DNA of 64,000 bases from Lamellibrachia columna (Eukaryota; Annelida; Polychaeta; Sabellida; Siboglinidae): positions 44,027,386-44,091,385 of the forward strand of contig OY759274.1 in the NCBI GenBank assembly GCA_963662155.1, written 5' to 3'. The notes under the pieces are model-generated. The model saw nothing but the letters and a program-made list of their open reading frames with translations, was not told the origin of the DNA and searched no databases. A program made the translations under genes and the position numbers. Within the stretch, counting starts at the first letter, position 1; the number at the start of each line of letters is the position of its first letter. This document shows positions 13,725-26,589 of the stretch, piece after piece.

Positions 13725-15165
13725 CAGATTTAACAATATTGCCATCCAAAGCAAACAACCAAGACGGCAAGTGGACACGGAAGGCGTTGGTTTACTGAGT
13801 CCAACGATAGTTCATCTGCGTGTAACTCGCCTTTCTATTATGGATGTCAATTTTGTTTTTAAACATATTCACACTGCTTAATAAACAGATAATTGTTCCA
13901 TTCATTTATCTTCCTCTGTACGAATGAGTAATGTGTTCCATTCATGTATCGTCCTCTGTGCGAATGAGTAATTTCTTATATCCAATCTACAATTTCCACA
14001 AGTGAGAAACAAACACCTTTATTTTATTTCCATAACTATTATAACATGTCATAAAAACACCGATTTTTATATCCTCTTAATCTCCTTGTTAAACCACTTT
14101 GTTTAATGCCTTTGTCGTAAATAAGGTATCTCAGTTCTGGAACCAGCTTAGCTGTTTTCCTCTGTATTATTTCTAGCATTTACATGTATTTCTTGTAATA
14201 TGGCCTGCAAGCTTGAACACAATATTCAAAATGAACACAAAGGTATAATTAGCTCTTTGTTGCTATAAAAGGTGTTCGTAAATTATATTTATGTTTTTTA
14301 TTCTTAATATAAATAAAAAATAATTAATAGACTTAGATATATGCAGTTTGCATATAGCCTAACTCAAATACACGGTTTTCTTTTCAAGTGCCTCTCCAGT
14401 GAGTACAGTAGTCCCGAAAAATTGTGATAGTGCAAGAGAAGGTTAACATATTATTGTGGCTTTGCAGATACCAAATCAATGACGGTGGTGCAGTGTAGAT
14501 ACAGACGAAGAGGATGGCACCTCTCTGTCGGTGAGGATTGTGTCAAATAGGTGCGTGAATCGTTTCATCGCAGCCCGCAAATATCGATTTGGCGTGATTC
14601 ATGATAACTCAATATGCCAACAAAACAGTGCACCATATCTTTCACAGACTATGTCTGCAATCTGCAGTTGGTACAGGCACTGCAGCTCAATGACATATAG
14701 AAACACAAGACATTCGCTTGATCTCTACAAGCCACGCGATCGACGCATTAAGCCTTCGTTTGCACAGTCGCCATTTTGGTGTTCGAGTTTAGTGGGTTAC
14801 TCTACTCACTGGAAAGAGAACAATTGGTCAATATATAACATTTTTAGTTGGGTTTCCAAGTGGTGCAAACAGCATGCTTATGTGCATATTAGTTAGTTTT
14901 TATTTACATTCAAAATAGGAAATGTTATTTAGGAACTCATGTATGTTATATTTATCCTAATCAACATAATAGTTTGACTACCCCTTGAAGCTGCAATCCC
15001 GCGCTGTCCTGAAACGTTTATGTCAGCCCTTGAACAGTATATCCTGTTTTATATTTTACATCTAAGTTCCCATATCCTTATCATAGGCATTTACATTTCC
15101 CACCCAAACTTGAATTACATCTCATTTTTCAGACCATTTGACTAGATAGTCTTGTACATTATGTT
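13725..15165 (-). mobile_element. Old CR1 3' end, split by a later insertion
   Basis: 13,725-14,250 and 14,938-15,165 both align with the 3' part of the CR1 copy at 7,088-9,999 (matching its 7,105-7,670 and 7,690-7,930). The first part starts at a tail-like GATTTAACAATATTGCCATCC block. It is much more diverged than the other copies and full of stops. About 680 bases between the two parts are foreign. Confidence 0.75.
14260..14935 (+). other. Insertion within the old CR1 copy, origin uncertain
   Basis: An open frame of 121 codons lies at 14,531-14,896. Phrases such as ICQQNSAPY and RYRRRGWHLS recall the QQDNARPH and RVYRRRGE motifs of Tc1-like transposases, but the order is broken and the match weak. 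I saw no terminal inverted repeats. It may be a dead DNA transposon fragment or chance. Confidence 0.25.
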
Positions 15166-15179
15166 TTAGATAGAAGGTA

Positions 15180-16850
15180 TTTTTCAAGAAAACAAAATTA
15201 ACTTAATTTCTTCATATATAAGAACCGGTTCAACCGTCTTCCTGAAAATCTTCAGTTTGGTGAGTCTGCAGATGCGCGCTCTCCAAACTTTGTCAAGGGC
15301 GTGAACTGCTGCCCATACCTGTGTTTTTCTGCACTGGATGTCATGCTGAGAGTTTGTGTAGGATCCGAGATATTTTAACATCCTCTACTTTCTCAATTTG
15401 ACTCCCATCTGATGAGTGAACGTTCTCATTAGCAGAGGGGTTGATATGGATGTACTTTGTTTTGCTTGGATTGAGAAGCAGTCCAGGAGATTTGGAAGCA
15501 CTTTCCACCTGATGAAGTAAAAATATTCTGCTTCTTGTATCGTGCCAGCAAACAAAGCGATGTCATCGACATAATCCATGTCAGAGAGATGTGAGGCAGG
15601 AAGTCTGGAGCTTCTGCGTCTAGTTAGGGTTAGTCTTTCTCTGTCACCAACTGCAGTTCTTAATGCGTAGTCCAATAATATAATGAATAGGTATGGGGCA
15701 AAACGGTCTCCTTGGAGAACTCCTGTATTAATGTTGAAATTTGTAGTTACCCCTTCGGGAATCAATACAACTGCAGATGTGTTTACATCATTATCTGTAT
15801 GACTTTTACGATCTTCTCTGGGATGCCACACGCATGTAGAATTTGGAATAGTGTGTTTCTATCTACAGAGTCAAAGGCTTTCTTGAAGTCGATGAAAATA
15901 ATGGCAGCTTCTTTCTGGTGGTTTCTCATTTCTTCGATGATGCGTCTAAGGGCAAGAATCTGCGAAGATGTAGATCGTAGAGGTCTAAATCCATTCTTGT
16001 TTGGGCGTAAGATCTTTTCTAGCTCAGGACGAATTCTGTTAAGCAGGAGTCGATTGTAGACCTTTGCAGCAGTCTGTGTTAGACTTATTCCACGATAGTT
16101 TTCAGGAATAGTCAGGTCTCCTTTCTTAGGTATTGGTACGATATCCGAAATCCCCCATTTCAGTGGTCTATTCCCTAAGTAAGTTTTGTTGCAGAACTTT
16201 AGTAGATCTTTCCTTAACTTGGGTAGTTGCCACACTTCAATGGGAATGCCATCTAGTCCTGGGGCTTTGCCATGTTTCATTTGTTTGATCGCAATGTTGA
16301 CTTCTGCTAGTGAGAAGATGTGTCAATGTTGGGGTTGGTCTCATAGATCGGATCAACTGGGTGGTTGGATGTTCTCGCATTATCTGAAGAGAGTAATTGT
16401 TTGAAGTAAGTTTTCCAAGCATTAAAACGATCTTCCCCTTGTACGTAGATGGTTTTTTATTTCTTTCCTGAAAGTTGTTTTAATAACTTCCAGGCATTAT
16501 GGAGAGCATTAGTCGACTTGCAACTGTCAAATGCTCTGATAATGTCATGGTAGTGTTTTCCTGCGTTTCATCATAAGTGTTGCTCAGTGTAGTTTGCGCT
16601 GTAGATACTGTCTCGGGTTGTACACTAATTACAACTTTACGTGCTGCATTTGCTTCATTCGTATGGCGAACACTAGTTTTGAAAGCTACTCGAGGTGGTA
16701 GTGTGACCGAGTCTGCTTTGTTGCATATATCAACATAGTCATTGTACGAGTTGGTTTGTGTTCTTTCCAATGCCTCCCAGTCAGATGATATTTGGATTTT
16801 AATAAGAGAAGCAAAATCTTGATTAGTGATGTGCGCATGCATCGGGGTGG
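15180..16850 (-). mobile_element. LINE reverse transcriptase, RTE-like
   Basis: Minus-strand translation gives a continuous RT with motifs in order: HGKAPGLDGIP, ISDIVPIPKKGDLTIPENYR, FIDFKKAFDSVDR, then after a frame change GVLQGDRFAPYLFIILLDY and DYVDDIALFA, followed by LKYLGSYTNSQHDI. The upstream part (16,480-16,850) is the linker before the RT. The style of the PKKGD, GVLQGD and YVDD blocks resembles the RTE-related LINEs common in lophotrochozoans; the clade is not certain. At least two frameshifts and a lost 5' half make it inactive. Confidence 0.8.
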
Positions 16851-17029
16851 TACGAGTCCGTTACATCGCTCCACACATTTCACCAACACAATATGTTCAC
16901 CAACACAACGAATGACCACAACTGGTACAACAACTCAACATAATCCACTGAACACGCAGAACCAGACAAAACCAAATTACAACAAATGCACCTAATCAAA
17001 ACAACACCCTTTACCGCAACACATGAACC
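16851..17029. other. Short spacer between opposed LINEs
   Basis: AC-rich on the plus strand (many CCAACACAA and ACAACTCAAC runs). No feature recognised. Confidence 0.4.
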
Positions 17030-17036
17030 AAAATTT

Positions 17037-17048
17037 CCAAGATGGCGG
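17037..17048 (+). promoter_or_regulatory. YY1-like box at the LINE 5' end
   Basis: CCAAGATGGCGG matches the core of the vertebrate YY1 site and lies close to the apparent 5' end. Human L1 has a comparable box at its start that positions transcription. The role here is inferred by analogy. Confidence 0.4.
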
Positions 17049-17454
17049 ACTCCCACTGCCGGCGCCGTCCGGGTGAGTTCTTTTCATTTTATCGCTAAGC
17101 ATTTCATTAGTAAGCTTACTTTTCTTCAAGTCGCCACTGTTTGCATTTGGATCTAACTTTCAGAAAACCATGCTACAAAATGTATTCCAATTCAGATGTC
17201 CCTTTAGGAAATATTCGCCTCACCTAGTCCTGCATTCCACGCGGATTAATCTTGGGCTAACGCAAATAATCACCGTCACTCTCCTAATAGCAACGATCAT
17301 TGGAACATGTCAACGCGTATCTCGATAACATCTCAAAATTAAACCAAAATATTATGCCCTAACTTTGAAACCCCGAATTAAATTCCCACCCAAAATCAAA
17401 TTCAAATCAGACATTGTTACACATCTGTACCTCAGCAGACTGATAGCACTGTCA

Positions 17455-17481
17455 GGCGACATCCACCCAAACCCTGGCCCA
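17455..17481 (+). other. 2A-like peptide coding motif (GDIHPNPGP)
   Basis: Residues 31-39 of the 17,365 frame. The 2A consensus is D-(V/I)-E-x-N-P-G-P; here the glutamate is histidine. A hydrophobic stretch (YLSRLIALS) precedes it, as in known 2A sequences. Similar motifs are known at the N-terminus of some non-LTR ORFs, where they cause ribosome skipping or act as signal sequences. Activity of the His version is not established by the sequence. Confidence 0.6.
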
Positions 17482-20400
17482 TATGGGCGCCCAATTCCAA
17501 ATATTACCACTTCTCCATCTAGAAATGAGCAAACCATTTCTACCAACACCCGGTCTGACAGCTCCACGCTTAGTACCCCAACACTCCACACATCACAAAA
17601 TGCAGGCTTAATTTTCGCCCCAAACCCCCAAAACACTTCAACCCCCGAACGTCACAAGAAAACCCAAGGAAACACACTTAAAGGAATTTTGAAAACACCA
17701 ACAGCGTTAAGAGCATACAAAAAGCAACCCAACTAAAGGCAACTATTCAATATAATAACCCAGACATCATATTTCTAGTTGAAACTAAATTAGATGCAAA
17801 CTATGCATCATACTCTTTCCTACCACCCAACTATGAGGCAATCAGAAAGGACAGGAATGTCCATGGCGGTGGAGTCCTTATAGCCTTCCGTGACAACATT
17901 GTAGCTGAACCCCTCCAAAATTTAACCCCAAATTGTGAAATAATTTGGAAAAAAATTCACTTTGCACGAAACAAATGCATATATTTTGCATCTTATTATC
18001 GACACCCAAATGACCACCTCCAATCCCTTGAAGCTCTCCACAACTCCCTAACTAAACTATATAGATCACAAAAAACTCCCCCTAACGTAGTCATAGCTGG
18101 ATATTTTAACCTCCCTGATATCAACTAGACAAATCACCAGACCACTAATAACAGCACTGCCAGCAAGCATAACAAACTACTAGAAATAACTAACGACTTT
18201 GGGCTGCAGAACATGGTAAACGACCCCACACGCATCGCTTCTGGCAACATTCTTGACCTCATACTCACCTCAAATCCCTCCATTATCATCAACACCCATA
18301 CCACTCCTGGTATGAGCGATCACGAATCCGTGACTTTCAATGTCAACTTAAACCCAGTCCGCAACAAGAAACCCCCCCCACCAAGTTTATAGTTACAAAT
18401 CAGCAGACTGGGACCAACTCAAAGACGACATAGACAAACTAAATCTTGAGTACTTCGACATCGACCCCAACTCACGGGATATAGACATAAACTGGACCTT
18501 TTTCCGCGAACGTCTGACTACCTTGATTAACAATAACATACCTAGACGATACACAAAAGCTAAAACCCCCCTCCCCTGGATAACACGTGAACTAATTAGA
18601 ATGCAGAGAAGACGAAACAAAAGCCACAAAAAGGCAAAGCAAACTGGACTAAACAGTGACTGGGAAAAATTTAAGCAACTACGAAAGCAAGCTACTAAAG
18701 CATTAGCAAAACCCTACAAAGACTATGTTAACAACCACATTGGAGACAGCCTGAAAACTAATCCAAAACGATTCTGGTCATTTATTAAGGCAAATAAACG
18801 AGAAAACATTGGCATCCCCACACTTCGAGTAAACGACCAACCAATAATTAATGATCGAGATAAAGCAAATGCCCTAAACAACCAATTTAGCTCTGTATTT
18901 ACCCAAGAAAAGCACCCCATCCCCCAAATAGCCCCCTCTACTTACCCCAACATCCCCCTTCTCGAAATTGGCATAGATGGCGTAATAAAGCAGCTGGAAA
19001 ATCTAAACCAGAACAAAGCTACAGGCCCAGATGAACTTCCAGCCAGAGTCCTTAAAGAAACTGCAAAGCAGATAGCTCCCATCATCACCCAAATTTTCCA
19101 ACAGTCATACAACACAGGTTAACTTCCTAATGACTGGCTACAAGCATTAGTAACTCCTATAAGAGCCATAAATCTGACCCGGCTAACTACAGACCCATAT
19201 CACTAACCTGCATCCTCTGTAAAGTAATGGAACATATCATCCTAAGCAACATGTGGAAACACCTGCACAAGCATAACATCATTCTCCACTTCCAACACGG
19301 ATTCCAGTCGGGACTGTCTTGTGAATCTCAACTCATTGAAACAGTCCACGACTGGATGACTGCTATGGACAACAAGACCCAAATTGACGCAATCCTGCTT
19401 GACTTTGCCAAAGCCTTCGACAAAGTGCCTCACCTACGTCTCCTATCAAAATTGACCTGCTACGGAATCACTGGAAACACTAAAAATTGGATCAAATCTT
19501 TTCTATCCAACCGCAAACAGAGAGTCTCAGTTAACGGTGCCCTGTCGGACATCACAGATGTCACATCTGGTGTCCCTCAGGGTTCAGTTCTAGGACCTGT
19601 CCTCTTCTTACTCTACATAAATGACATAAATGGGAACATCAAATCTTCTATACGCCTTTTTGCAGATGATAATATTATATATCGTAAAATTTCTTCCAAA
19701 ACCGACCACGAAATTCTCCAAACTGACCTAAACCAAATCAAAACTTGGTCAGACAAATGGCAAATGGAATTTAATGTATCTAAATGTGTCCACCTTCCAA
19801 TAACAAACAAAACTAAACCCAGCACACACAAGTACTCGCTTTCTGGCCAGCCATTATCCACCGTATCCAGCCACTCATACCTCGGAGTAAAATTGGATTC
19901 CAAATTAACCTGGACAAATCACGTCACTGACATAACTTCAAAATCTTCGAAATGTTTAGGCATGATTAAACGAACTCTTGGCCCATGTAAACCCGAAGTT
20001 AAACAAACAGCCTACAACATGCTAATCCGGCCAAAACTTGAGTACTCTTCACCCATATGGAATCCCCACACCTTTTCACAAGTTAAAAGCCTTGAAAGAG
20101 TGCAACACTCTGCTGCCAGATTTGTTAAAAATGATTACAGACGGATCACAAATCCAGCAGATCTAATTACTGCCCTTGGATGGCTAACCCTCGAACGAAG
20201 GCGCATTATCAAACAAGCCACAACCTTCTACAAAATTCTAAACAACATTATTGAGATCACCCCCCCCCCACCCCAGGCCTACTAACCCGCTCTCGAACCC
20301 GTGGACAATACATAGCCCCCAAGTGTCGTATAAATGCAATGGTCTTTTCATTTTATCCCAGAGCCATTCGCATACGGAATATGATTCCACCAAAAATTAC

Positions 20401-20769
20401 CAACATAAAAAACCCAAAATCATTTCAAGAAGCTATTATGGAACTCCCTTTCACCACACCTCCTCACCTAAACTGCCTTTAAAACACAGTGCTCAGCGTA
20501 AACTTATCCATGGTGTGGGTATGGAGACTGTCTATGTGTACATGTGGCAAGGCAGCGACAGTATCCATACACATAACCAACCTATTACAAATTTTCGTTA
20601 AACATCCTATACATAAAATAAATAAAACTATCAGATAAAAACCATTACAGCAACATTAATGATACTAGTCTTTTAATCGAATGTACCACCCACAGCGCAT
20701 GCGAAACAGTCCACCACAAACTCCTGCGTTAGCCCAAGTTTGGGCTGTTTGGAGTAAACCACTTGAGAC

Positions 20770-21665
<896 letters not shown>

Positions 21666-21903
21666 AAATGTATGGGGCTGACATTGAGTAGGTTTGACCG
21701 GGGGCCCTTGCGGGTGGTTCTTACATTAAAGCAACAAAACTTCCCCCGGGTTTGAAATATTACGAAGGAACATATGTAGACGTTTGACGAAGTTTGCGTA
21801 ACTCAGTACAACAGGAGTTCGTAGTTACGTACATTTATTAGTAAAGTTATGATTCATAGAAAGTTGTCTTATAACAACAAATTGACACACATCGGTTAAT
21901 GTA

Positions 21904-21909
21904 TTTATT
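21904..21909 (-). promoter_or_regulatory. Polyadenylation signal candidate, receptor A
   Basis: AATAAA on the minus strand about 150 bases after the stop codon. The same hexamer is kept in receptor B at 61,649-61,654. Confidence 0.6.
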
Positions 21910-22057
21910 AAATTGAACATGACAATGTTTCTCAGTAAATTGAAAATACACGTCATATGAAGTACACATTCGAATTGTTATTTAGTCTTTGTATCATTTT
22001 AAGGGATGCTGGGGAAAACGAAAGTTAAAGCATGCCGCGTACATAAACATTAACTGC

Positions 22058-23713
22058 TCACCCAGTAGAAGCTTTGTGGCGGAATAACCTGACGACATCA
22101 CTGCGAAACTTGGTGCCGCTCAAACAATAAAGGAAGAAGTTGCAAGCGTTGTTCGCATAGTAGAGCTTCCTGCCGACTTGAAAGAAGAGTGTATAGTCAG
22201 CGTGTTGAGATGGCTCTAACGTCAGTTTTGTCATCGAGAAGGCCGCTATGTGTACGAAGTGTGGTGTAACAAACAACAGGAAGGTGAACGAGACGAGGAA
22301 AAGAGTCACAATCGCATTGCGATCTCTCGATGTCATAGGACCCAGCTGTCTGTTGCCGCTCGGCTGATTCTGCTGAGCGTCTTGGCTGGAACTTTGGGTC
22401 TCGCTCATCTCCATCAGGTTAGTCGTATCGCGTCGTCTCTCTGGGGCGTAATTACCACGGTTTCGCCGTCGCCTGCGAATGGCCATCATGATGACGACAT
22501 TCATTGAGATAAGCGACACAAACGGAAATACGAGGCCTACAAAGACCGAAATCCAAGGATACACAATGGACATGACGCTTCCAGGCGTTCCCATTGCACA
22601 TATATTCCCACTTTTCACGTGGTTATAGACGAAGAACGGGACGTTTGCTAGCCACGCGACCACGAATATAACCGCGCTGACGAATTTGGCGCGTCTTGCA
22701 CTGCACCAAGCAACAGCTTTCAGTGGGAATCGCACAGCGATGAGGCGGTCGTACGTTAAGCTGATGATAAGAAAGAATCCGTTCATTTGTAACGCGTTCA
22801 TCAACCAGCCATGGATTTGGCAATCGATGTCCTGTATTGGCGACGAAGATAGCAATCGGACCAGCCAGTATGACGTGGCAGTGCACAATGCCAACGTGTC
22901 AGATACGGCGAGAATACCCAGATACATGCAGAACGACGTTTGTCTATTGTCGCGTTGAAACATCACTAGCATTGAGATGGTGTTTCCACCCACGCCCACT
23001 ACCGCAGTTACGGGCTGCACGTATTTGCGGATAGCACTGGCGATTTTGTAGGACATATAGTCGGAATGTGCAGTTAGATGCGTTTTGTTTGTTGTTGGCG
23101 TTGTTATGATTTGCTTGTCCCGTTCGTGTGTGAAGCTTGCTTCAGATGTGTCTGGATTTTCGCTGCATCCGGCAGTTGGTTGGTGTGAATCTTTCCCGGT
23201 ACCATATCCAGTATCACTGACATTTACCCATTTTACGGCAGCATCCGTTGCTGTATCCATTGAGGTATATCCGCTGTCAACAGTCGTTCGAACACTGCTT
23301 GCGGTGACTTTCACGGAAACATCGATCAACAGATTTGATAGTCGCGTCCAATCCCGCCAAGTTGAAAGTTTTTCAGTGTTGTTTAAATTGGTTATCAAAT
23401 CAGTTGTTACCTGTTTATTTGTCGTTTTAATGTCTTCTGTCGACGTGTCGTAGTTAGACGGAAATGTAGTAAAATAATCCGGAGTGTTAACTTTAACTGA
23501 TCCTATGTTTCTCTTGCTTCGATGCTGCCAACGGTCTGTCGTCGATGTATCTAACAGGACATCATCGTAGCTGGCACGCTGCTGCTGTTGTTGTTGCTGT
23601 TGCTGTGTTTGATACAACGTATGCTGCTGTTTTGTTTGATACAACGTCTGCTGCCAGCTGTAATGCCACTGGGCAGATAGGAACAAGACAGCGAAGAGCA
23701 GAACCCGCGACAT
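22058..23713 (-). CDS. Rhodopsin-class GPCR, copy A (551 aa, intronless)
   Basis: Seven-helix receptor of the plasma membrane. Residues 1-20 are a signal peptide (RVLLFAVLFLSA). A glutamine-rich stretch (about 22-46) precedes the basic site RSKR at 65-68, followed by NIGSV. A Ser/Thr-rich ectodomain to about 218 carries NxS/T sites (near 111, 164 and 209). Helices lie near 231-252, 261-285, 300-321, 344-362, 381-410, 466-492 and 511-534. Class A marks: GN in TM1, LAVSD in TM2, Cys298 and Cys372 for the loop disulfide, DRL (322-324) in place of DRY, Pro397, Pro484, and NFFLY in place of NPxxY. Loop 3 is basic and long. The ending NFFLYCLSGTKFR resembles invertebrate peptide-receptor tails. The ATG at 23,713 matches the conserved start in copy B. 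Ligand unknown; a chemosensory or peptide role is inference. Confidence 0.93.
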   Translation of the reverse strand: MSRVLLFAVLFLSAQWHYSWQQTLYQTKQQHTLYQTQQQQQQQQQRASYDDVLLDTSTTDRWQHRSKRNIGSVKVNTPDYFTTFPSNYDTSTEDIKTTNKQVTTDLITNLNNTEKLSTWRDWTRLSNLLIDVSVKVTASSVRTTVDSGYTSMDTATDAAVKWVNVSDTGYGTGKDSHQPTAGCSENPDTSEASFTHERDKQIITTPTTNKTHLTAHSDYMSYKIASAIRKYVQPVTAVVGVGGNTISMLVMFQRDNRQTSFCMYLGILAVSDTLALCTATSYWLVRLLSSSPIQDIDCQIHGWLMNALQMNGFFLIISLTYDRLIAVRFPLKAVAWCSARRAKFVSAVIFVVAWLANVPFFVYNHVKSGNICAMGTPGSVMSIVYPWISVFVGLVFPFVSLISMNVVIMMAIRRRRRNRGNYAPERRRDTTNLMEMSETQSSSQDAQQNQPSGNRQLGPMTSRDRNAIVTLFLVSFTFLLFVTPHFVHIAAFSMTKLTLEPSQHADYTLFFQVGRKLYYANNACNFFLYCLSGTKFRSDVVRLFRHKASTG

Positions 23714-23845
23714 CACCGTACGTTGCGGCAGAGAACCGGCGCATCGAATGAATGTAATCTCCCCTCACACCGTCAATAACGCCGTGGTGGTCGCGCAAAA
23801 ACAAATGAATTACGGCTGATCGATAGAGCTTCGCAAATCACTGGG

Positions 23846-23854
23846 TTATATAAT
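23846..23854 (-). promoter_or_regulatory. TATA-like box, receptor A
   Basis: On the minus strand ATTATATAA lies about 135 bases before the ATG, inside a block (GTGATTTGCGA, CTCTATCG) kept in receptor B at the same distance. A transcript starting about 30 bases downstream would have a leader of roughly 100 bases. Confidence 0.45.
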
Positions 23855-23899
23855 AATTGCGTCTGTGATCTCGCCAGATCACTGCGTTTAGCTGTTTCG

Positions 23900-24544
23900 A
23901 GAAGATAATGTGTTGTGTATAACGCATCTGACCTCATATGTACCCTCATTAACTGCTCGACGTAGCAATTATTTTTAATTATGAAGTTCTTTATGGACGG
24001 CAGAATGATCGTCACTGAGAAGGTGGAGCAATCATATTGTCAACGAAAGCCGAGAAAACATAAATGAGTTTGGAACCTACAAATTACTACACGTTTTCAA
24101 ACCAGCTTCTCGACGGTAATACGTACGTATGCACACAGATGATGGCGTTTTGAGCGAGTTTTATGAAAAAGTATGAAGTGACAACACATTTATTGAGAGA
24201 ACATAATCAATCAAAATGGAGAGAGACTCTATATGAGTCAAGACTGGTCATCGCGAAAATGCACAAAATAAAGTTGTTATCTTCATATGATGGATGAAAA
24301 CAGTAAGAAGTGGAAATACACGTATTTACAGAACATCAATCAAAATGGCAAAAGACTTATTGAACTTCAAAGTCAGGACTGATCATCGCGAATATTTCAC
24401 ATTTCACACAAACAAATACACAAAATAAAGTGGTTATCTCCAGATGATGGATCTAAAAATCATATACATCGGTTCAAAGTTTAGCTCGTCCATACAAGAT
24501 GCATGCTCCTATATGTTAGCAGACGTAGGAAGTGACCATCAACT
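23900..24544. other. 5' flank of receptor A, no other gene
   Basis: Aligns with 58,905-59,620 in reverse. No coding potential; AT-rich with short GAACATCAATCAAAATGG-type phrases repeated near 24,200 and 24,330. Confidence 0.5.
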
Positions 24545-25510
24545 ATGCATCGCCCGGACGAAGCTGAAACTAAAGAAGAAACAGTGCTAAATAACAAGAA
24601 AATATCAACCCTAACACACTGAAAAAAAATGGTGAAGATATGGAAAAAGAAAATCTATCGAACTCAAATAGGAAATTTTGCGAGACAGGTACGAGGGGCG
24701 ACAGCCGAGGCCGGTAGATACATTAACTTGTGTGAATTGATAACGGAAGACAAATAGAAGCAGATTGAGGCAAGAAAAATGGCCATGCGAACGGAAATTG
24801 TTGAATGCAGCGATAGTTTCTCCGTTTATTATAGAGCAAAGGAAGAATACATAATTGTTGACGACGAGGTAAGGACATCAGTAAGACAAGACAAGTTAGA
24901 ATAAGCAGAGAAACTAACATCGTCTGGCCATAGAGTTGGAGAGCCAAGAACATATATAACATATGTGAAGGTTCAGTGTCATCAACTGCATCCACCAAAG
25001 GAAAAGATCGGAGATTACCTACACCAGAAGAGGAACAATCAAAACGTCGGACTGAGCATTTTGAAGAGACCCTGAATGTATCATAGCCTATTACAACACC
25101 TACATTTTAAGGTGATGTCCAAAATACACTTGATAGGGTATAACTATAGGCGCAATAACAAAACAAGAAATTAAAAAGACCATTAAAAGTCTAAAATACA
25201 ACAAACCAACTGAAGACAAGCTAAATCGCGGGCGAAAAGTGATAGCCTTGTAGTGCTAGTACAATGGAACGGCTGACTGACATGTTCAACAATGTCATGG
25301 AAGAAGAAATTCCCCCGCACAACGGAATCATATTCAAGTTTCCCAAAAAAGAAAATCTCATCAAATATTTTTTAAATTACAGTGCATGGTTCGTATAAAC
25401 AACTGACTGTTCGGAATGGCGACAGATTGAAATGAAAAAGTGTACGTTGAAGTGGACGCTCGATTAGTCAACGAAACACGAAGTTTATTATTGAAATCAA
25501 AGTGTACAAA
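24545..25510 (+). mobile_element. Decayed LINE remnant (RT linker region)
   Basis: Related to 26,590-27,480, with the same blocks in order: AAGAATACATAATTGTTGACG-like, AAGACAAGTTAGAATA, CACCTACATTT and AAACAAGAAATTAAAAAGACC. The last reads KQEIKKTIKSLKYNKP, the start of a non-LTR RT domain. This is one half of a tandem duplication together with the following receptor pseudogene. No intact frame. Confidence 0.6.
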
Positions 25511-25527
25511 TCAAGTCAGAAACGGAC

Positions 25528-26575
25528 CACGAATATAACCCCGCTGACGAATTTGGCGCGTCTTGCACTGCACCAAGCAACAGCTTTCAGTGGGAATCGC
25601 ACAGCTGATGATAAGAAAGAATCCGTTCATTTGTAACGCGTTCATCAACCAGCCATGGATTTGGCAATCGATGTCCTGTATTGGCGACGAAGATAGCATT
25701 CGGACAAGCCAGTATGACGTGGCAGTGCACAATGTCAACGTGTCAGATACGGCAAGAATGCCCAGATACACGCAGAACGACGTGTGTCTATTGTCGCGTT
25801 GAAACATCACTAGCATTGAGATGGTGTTTCCACCCACGCCCACTACCGCAGTTCCGGGCTGCACGTATTTGCTGATAGCACTGGCGATTGTGTAGGACAT
25901 ATAGTCGGAATGTGCAGTTAGATGCATTTTGTTTGTTGTTGGCGTTGTTATGATTTGTTTGTCCCTTTCGTGTGTGAAGCTTGCTTCAGATGTGTCTGGA
26001 TTTTCGCTGCAGCCGGCAGTTGGTTGGTGTGAATCTTTCCCGGTACCATATCCCGTATCACTGACATTTAGCTGTTTTACGGCAGCATCCATTGCTGTAT
26101 CCATTGAGGTATATCCGCTGTCAACATATTCGAATACTGCTTGCGGTGACTTTCACGGAAACATCGATCAACATATTTGATAGTCGCGTCCAATCCCGCC
26201 AAGTTGAGAGTTCTTCAGTGTTCTGTAAATTGGTTGTCAAATTAGTTGTTACATGTGTATTTGTCCTCTTAATGTCTTCTGTCGACGTGCCGTAGTTAGA
26301 CGGAAATGTAGTAAAATAATCCGGAGTGTTAACTTTAACTGATCCTATGTTTCTCTCGCTTCGACGCTGCCAACGGTCTGTCGTCGATGTATCTAACAGG
26401 ACATCATCGTAGCTGGCAGGCTGCTGTGGTTGTTGTTGCCTCTGCTGTTCCCGCTGCTGTTGTTGTTGCTGTGTTTGATACAACGTCTGCTGCCAGTTGT
26501 AATGCCACTGGGTAGACAGGAACAAGACAGAGAAGAGCAGACCCCGCGACATCACCGTACGTTGTCGCCGGGCAC
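25528..26575 (-). pseudogene. Receptor (GPCR) pseudogene, N-terminus to TM4
   Basis: Matches receptors A and B from the start codon (MSRGLLF, near 26,551) through the glutamine-rich stretch, the basic site (here RSERNIGSV, with Lys changed to Glu) and the ectodomain to TM3. Two bases are missing near 26,127, shifting the frame. About 26 bases are lost near 25,602, removing TYDRLIAV with the DRL motif. It stops after KFVSG near 25,530, so TM5-TM7 are absent. Upstream it joins LINE-derived sequence at about 26,585 instead of the promoter block. Not functional. Confidence 0.9.
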
Positions 26576-26589
26576 CGGCGCATCGAATG

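Larger units (their letters stand above)
17030..20640 (+). mobile_element. Nearly full-length jockey/CR1-group LINE with 2A-like motif
   Basis: The 5' end has a YY1-like box (17,037-17,048) and about 300 bases of leader. A 123-codon frame (17,365-17,736) carries LSGDIHPNPGP and then a Ser/Thr/Pro/Asn-rich stretch. An endonuclease follows in another frame (NPDIIFLVETKL, VHGGGVLIAFRDN, MSDHESVTF), where the usual GDFN reads GYFN, removing the catalytic aspartate, and stops occur near 18,126 and 18,388. RT runs 18,523-19,122 and 19,227-20,285: TGPDELPARVLKE, LLDFAKAFDKVPHLRLL, SGVPQGSVLGPVLFLLYIND, FADDNIIYRK. After the RT come YSSPIWNPH and a short A-rich end. Few breaks, so fairly recent, but inactive. 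Confidence 0.85.

Noticed and set aside
14531..14896. Tc1/mariner transposase gene
   Set aside because: Only isolated phrases resemble the family; no DDE order and no terminal inverted repeats were seen. Kept only as an uncertain insertion.
22250..23034. Open frames on the strand opposite receptor A
   Set aside because: They mirror the receptor coding sequence and recur opposite receptor B; codon content follows the receptor frame.
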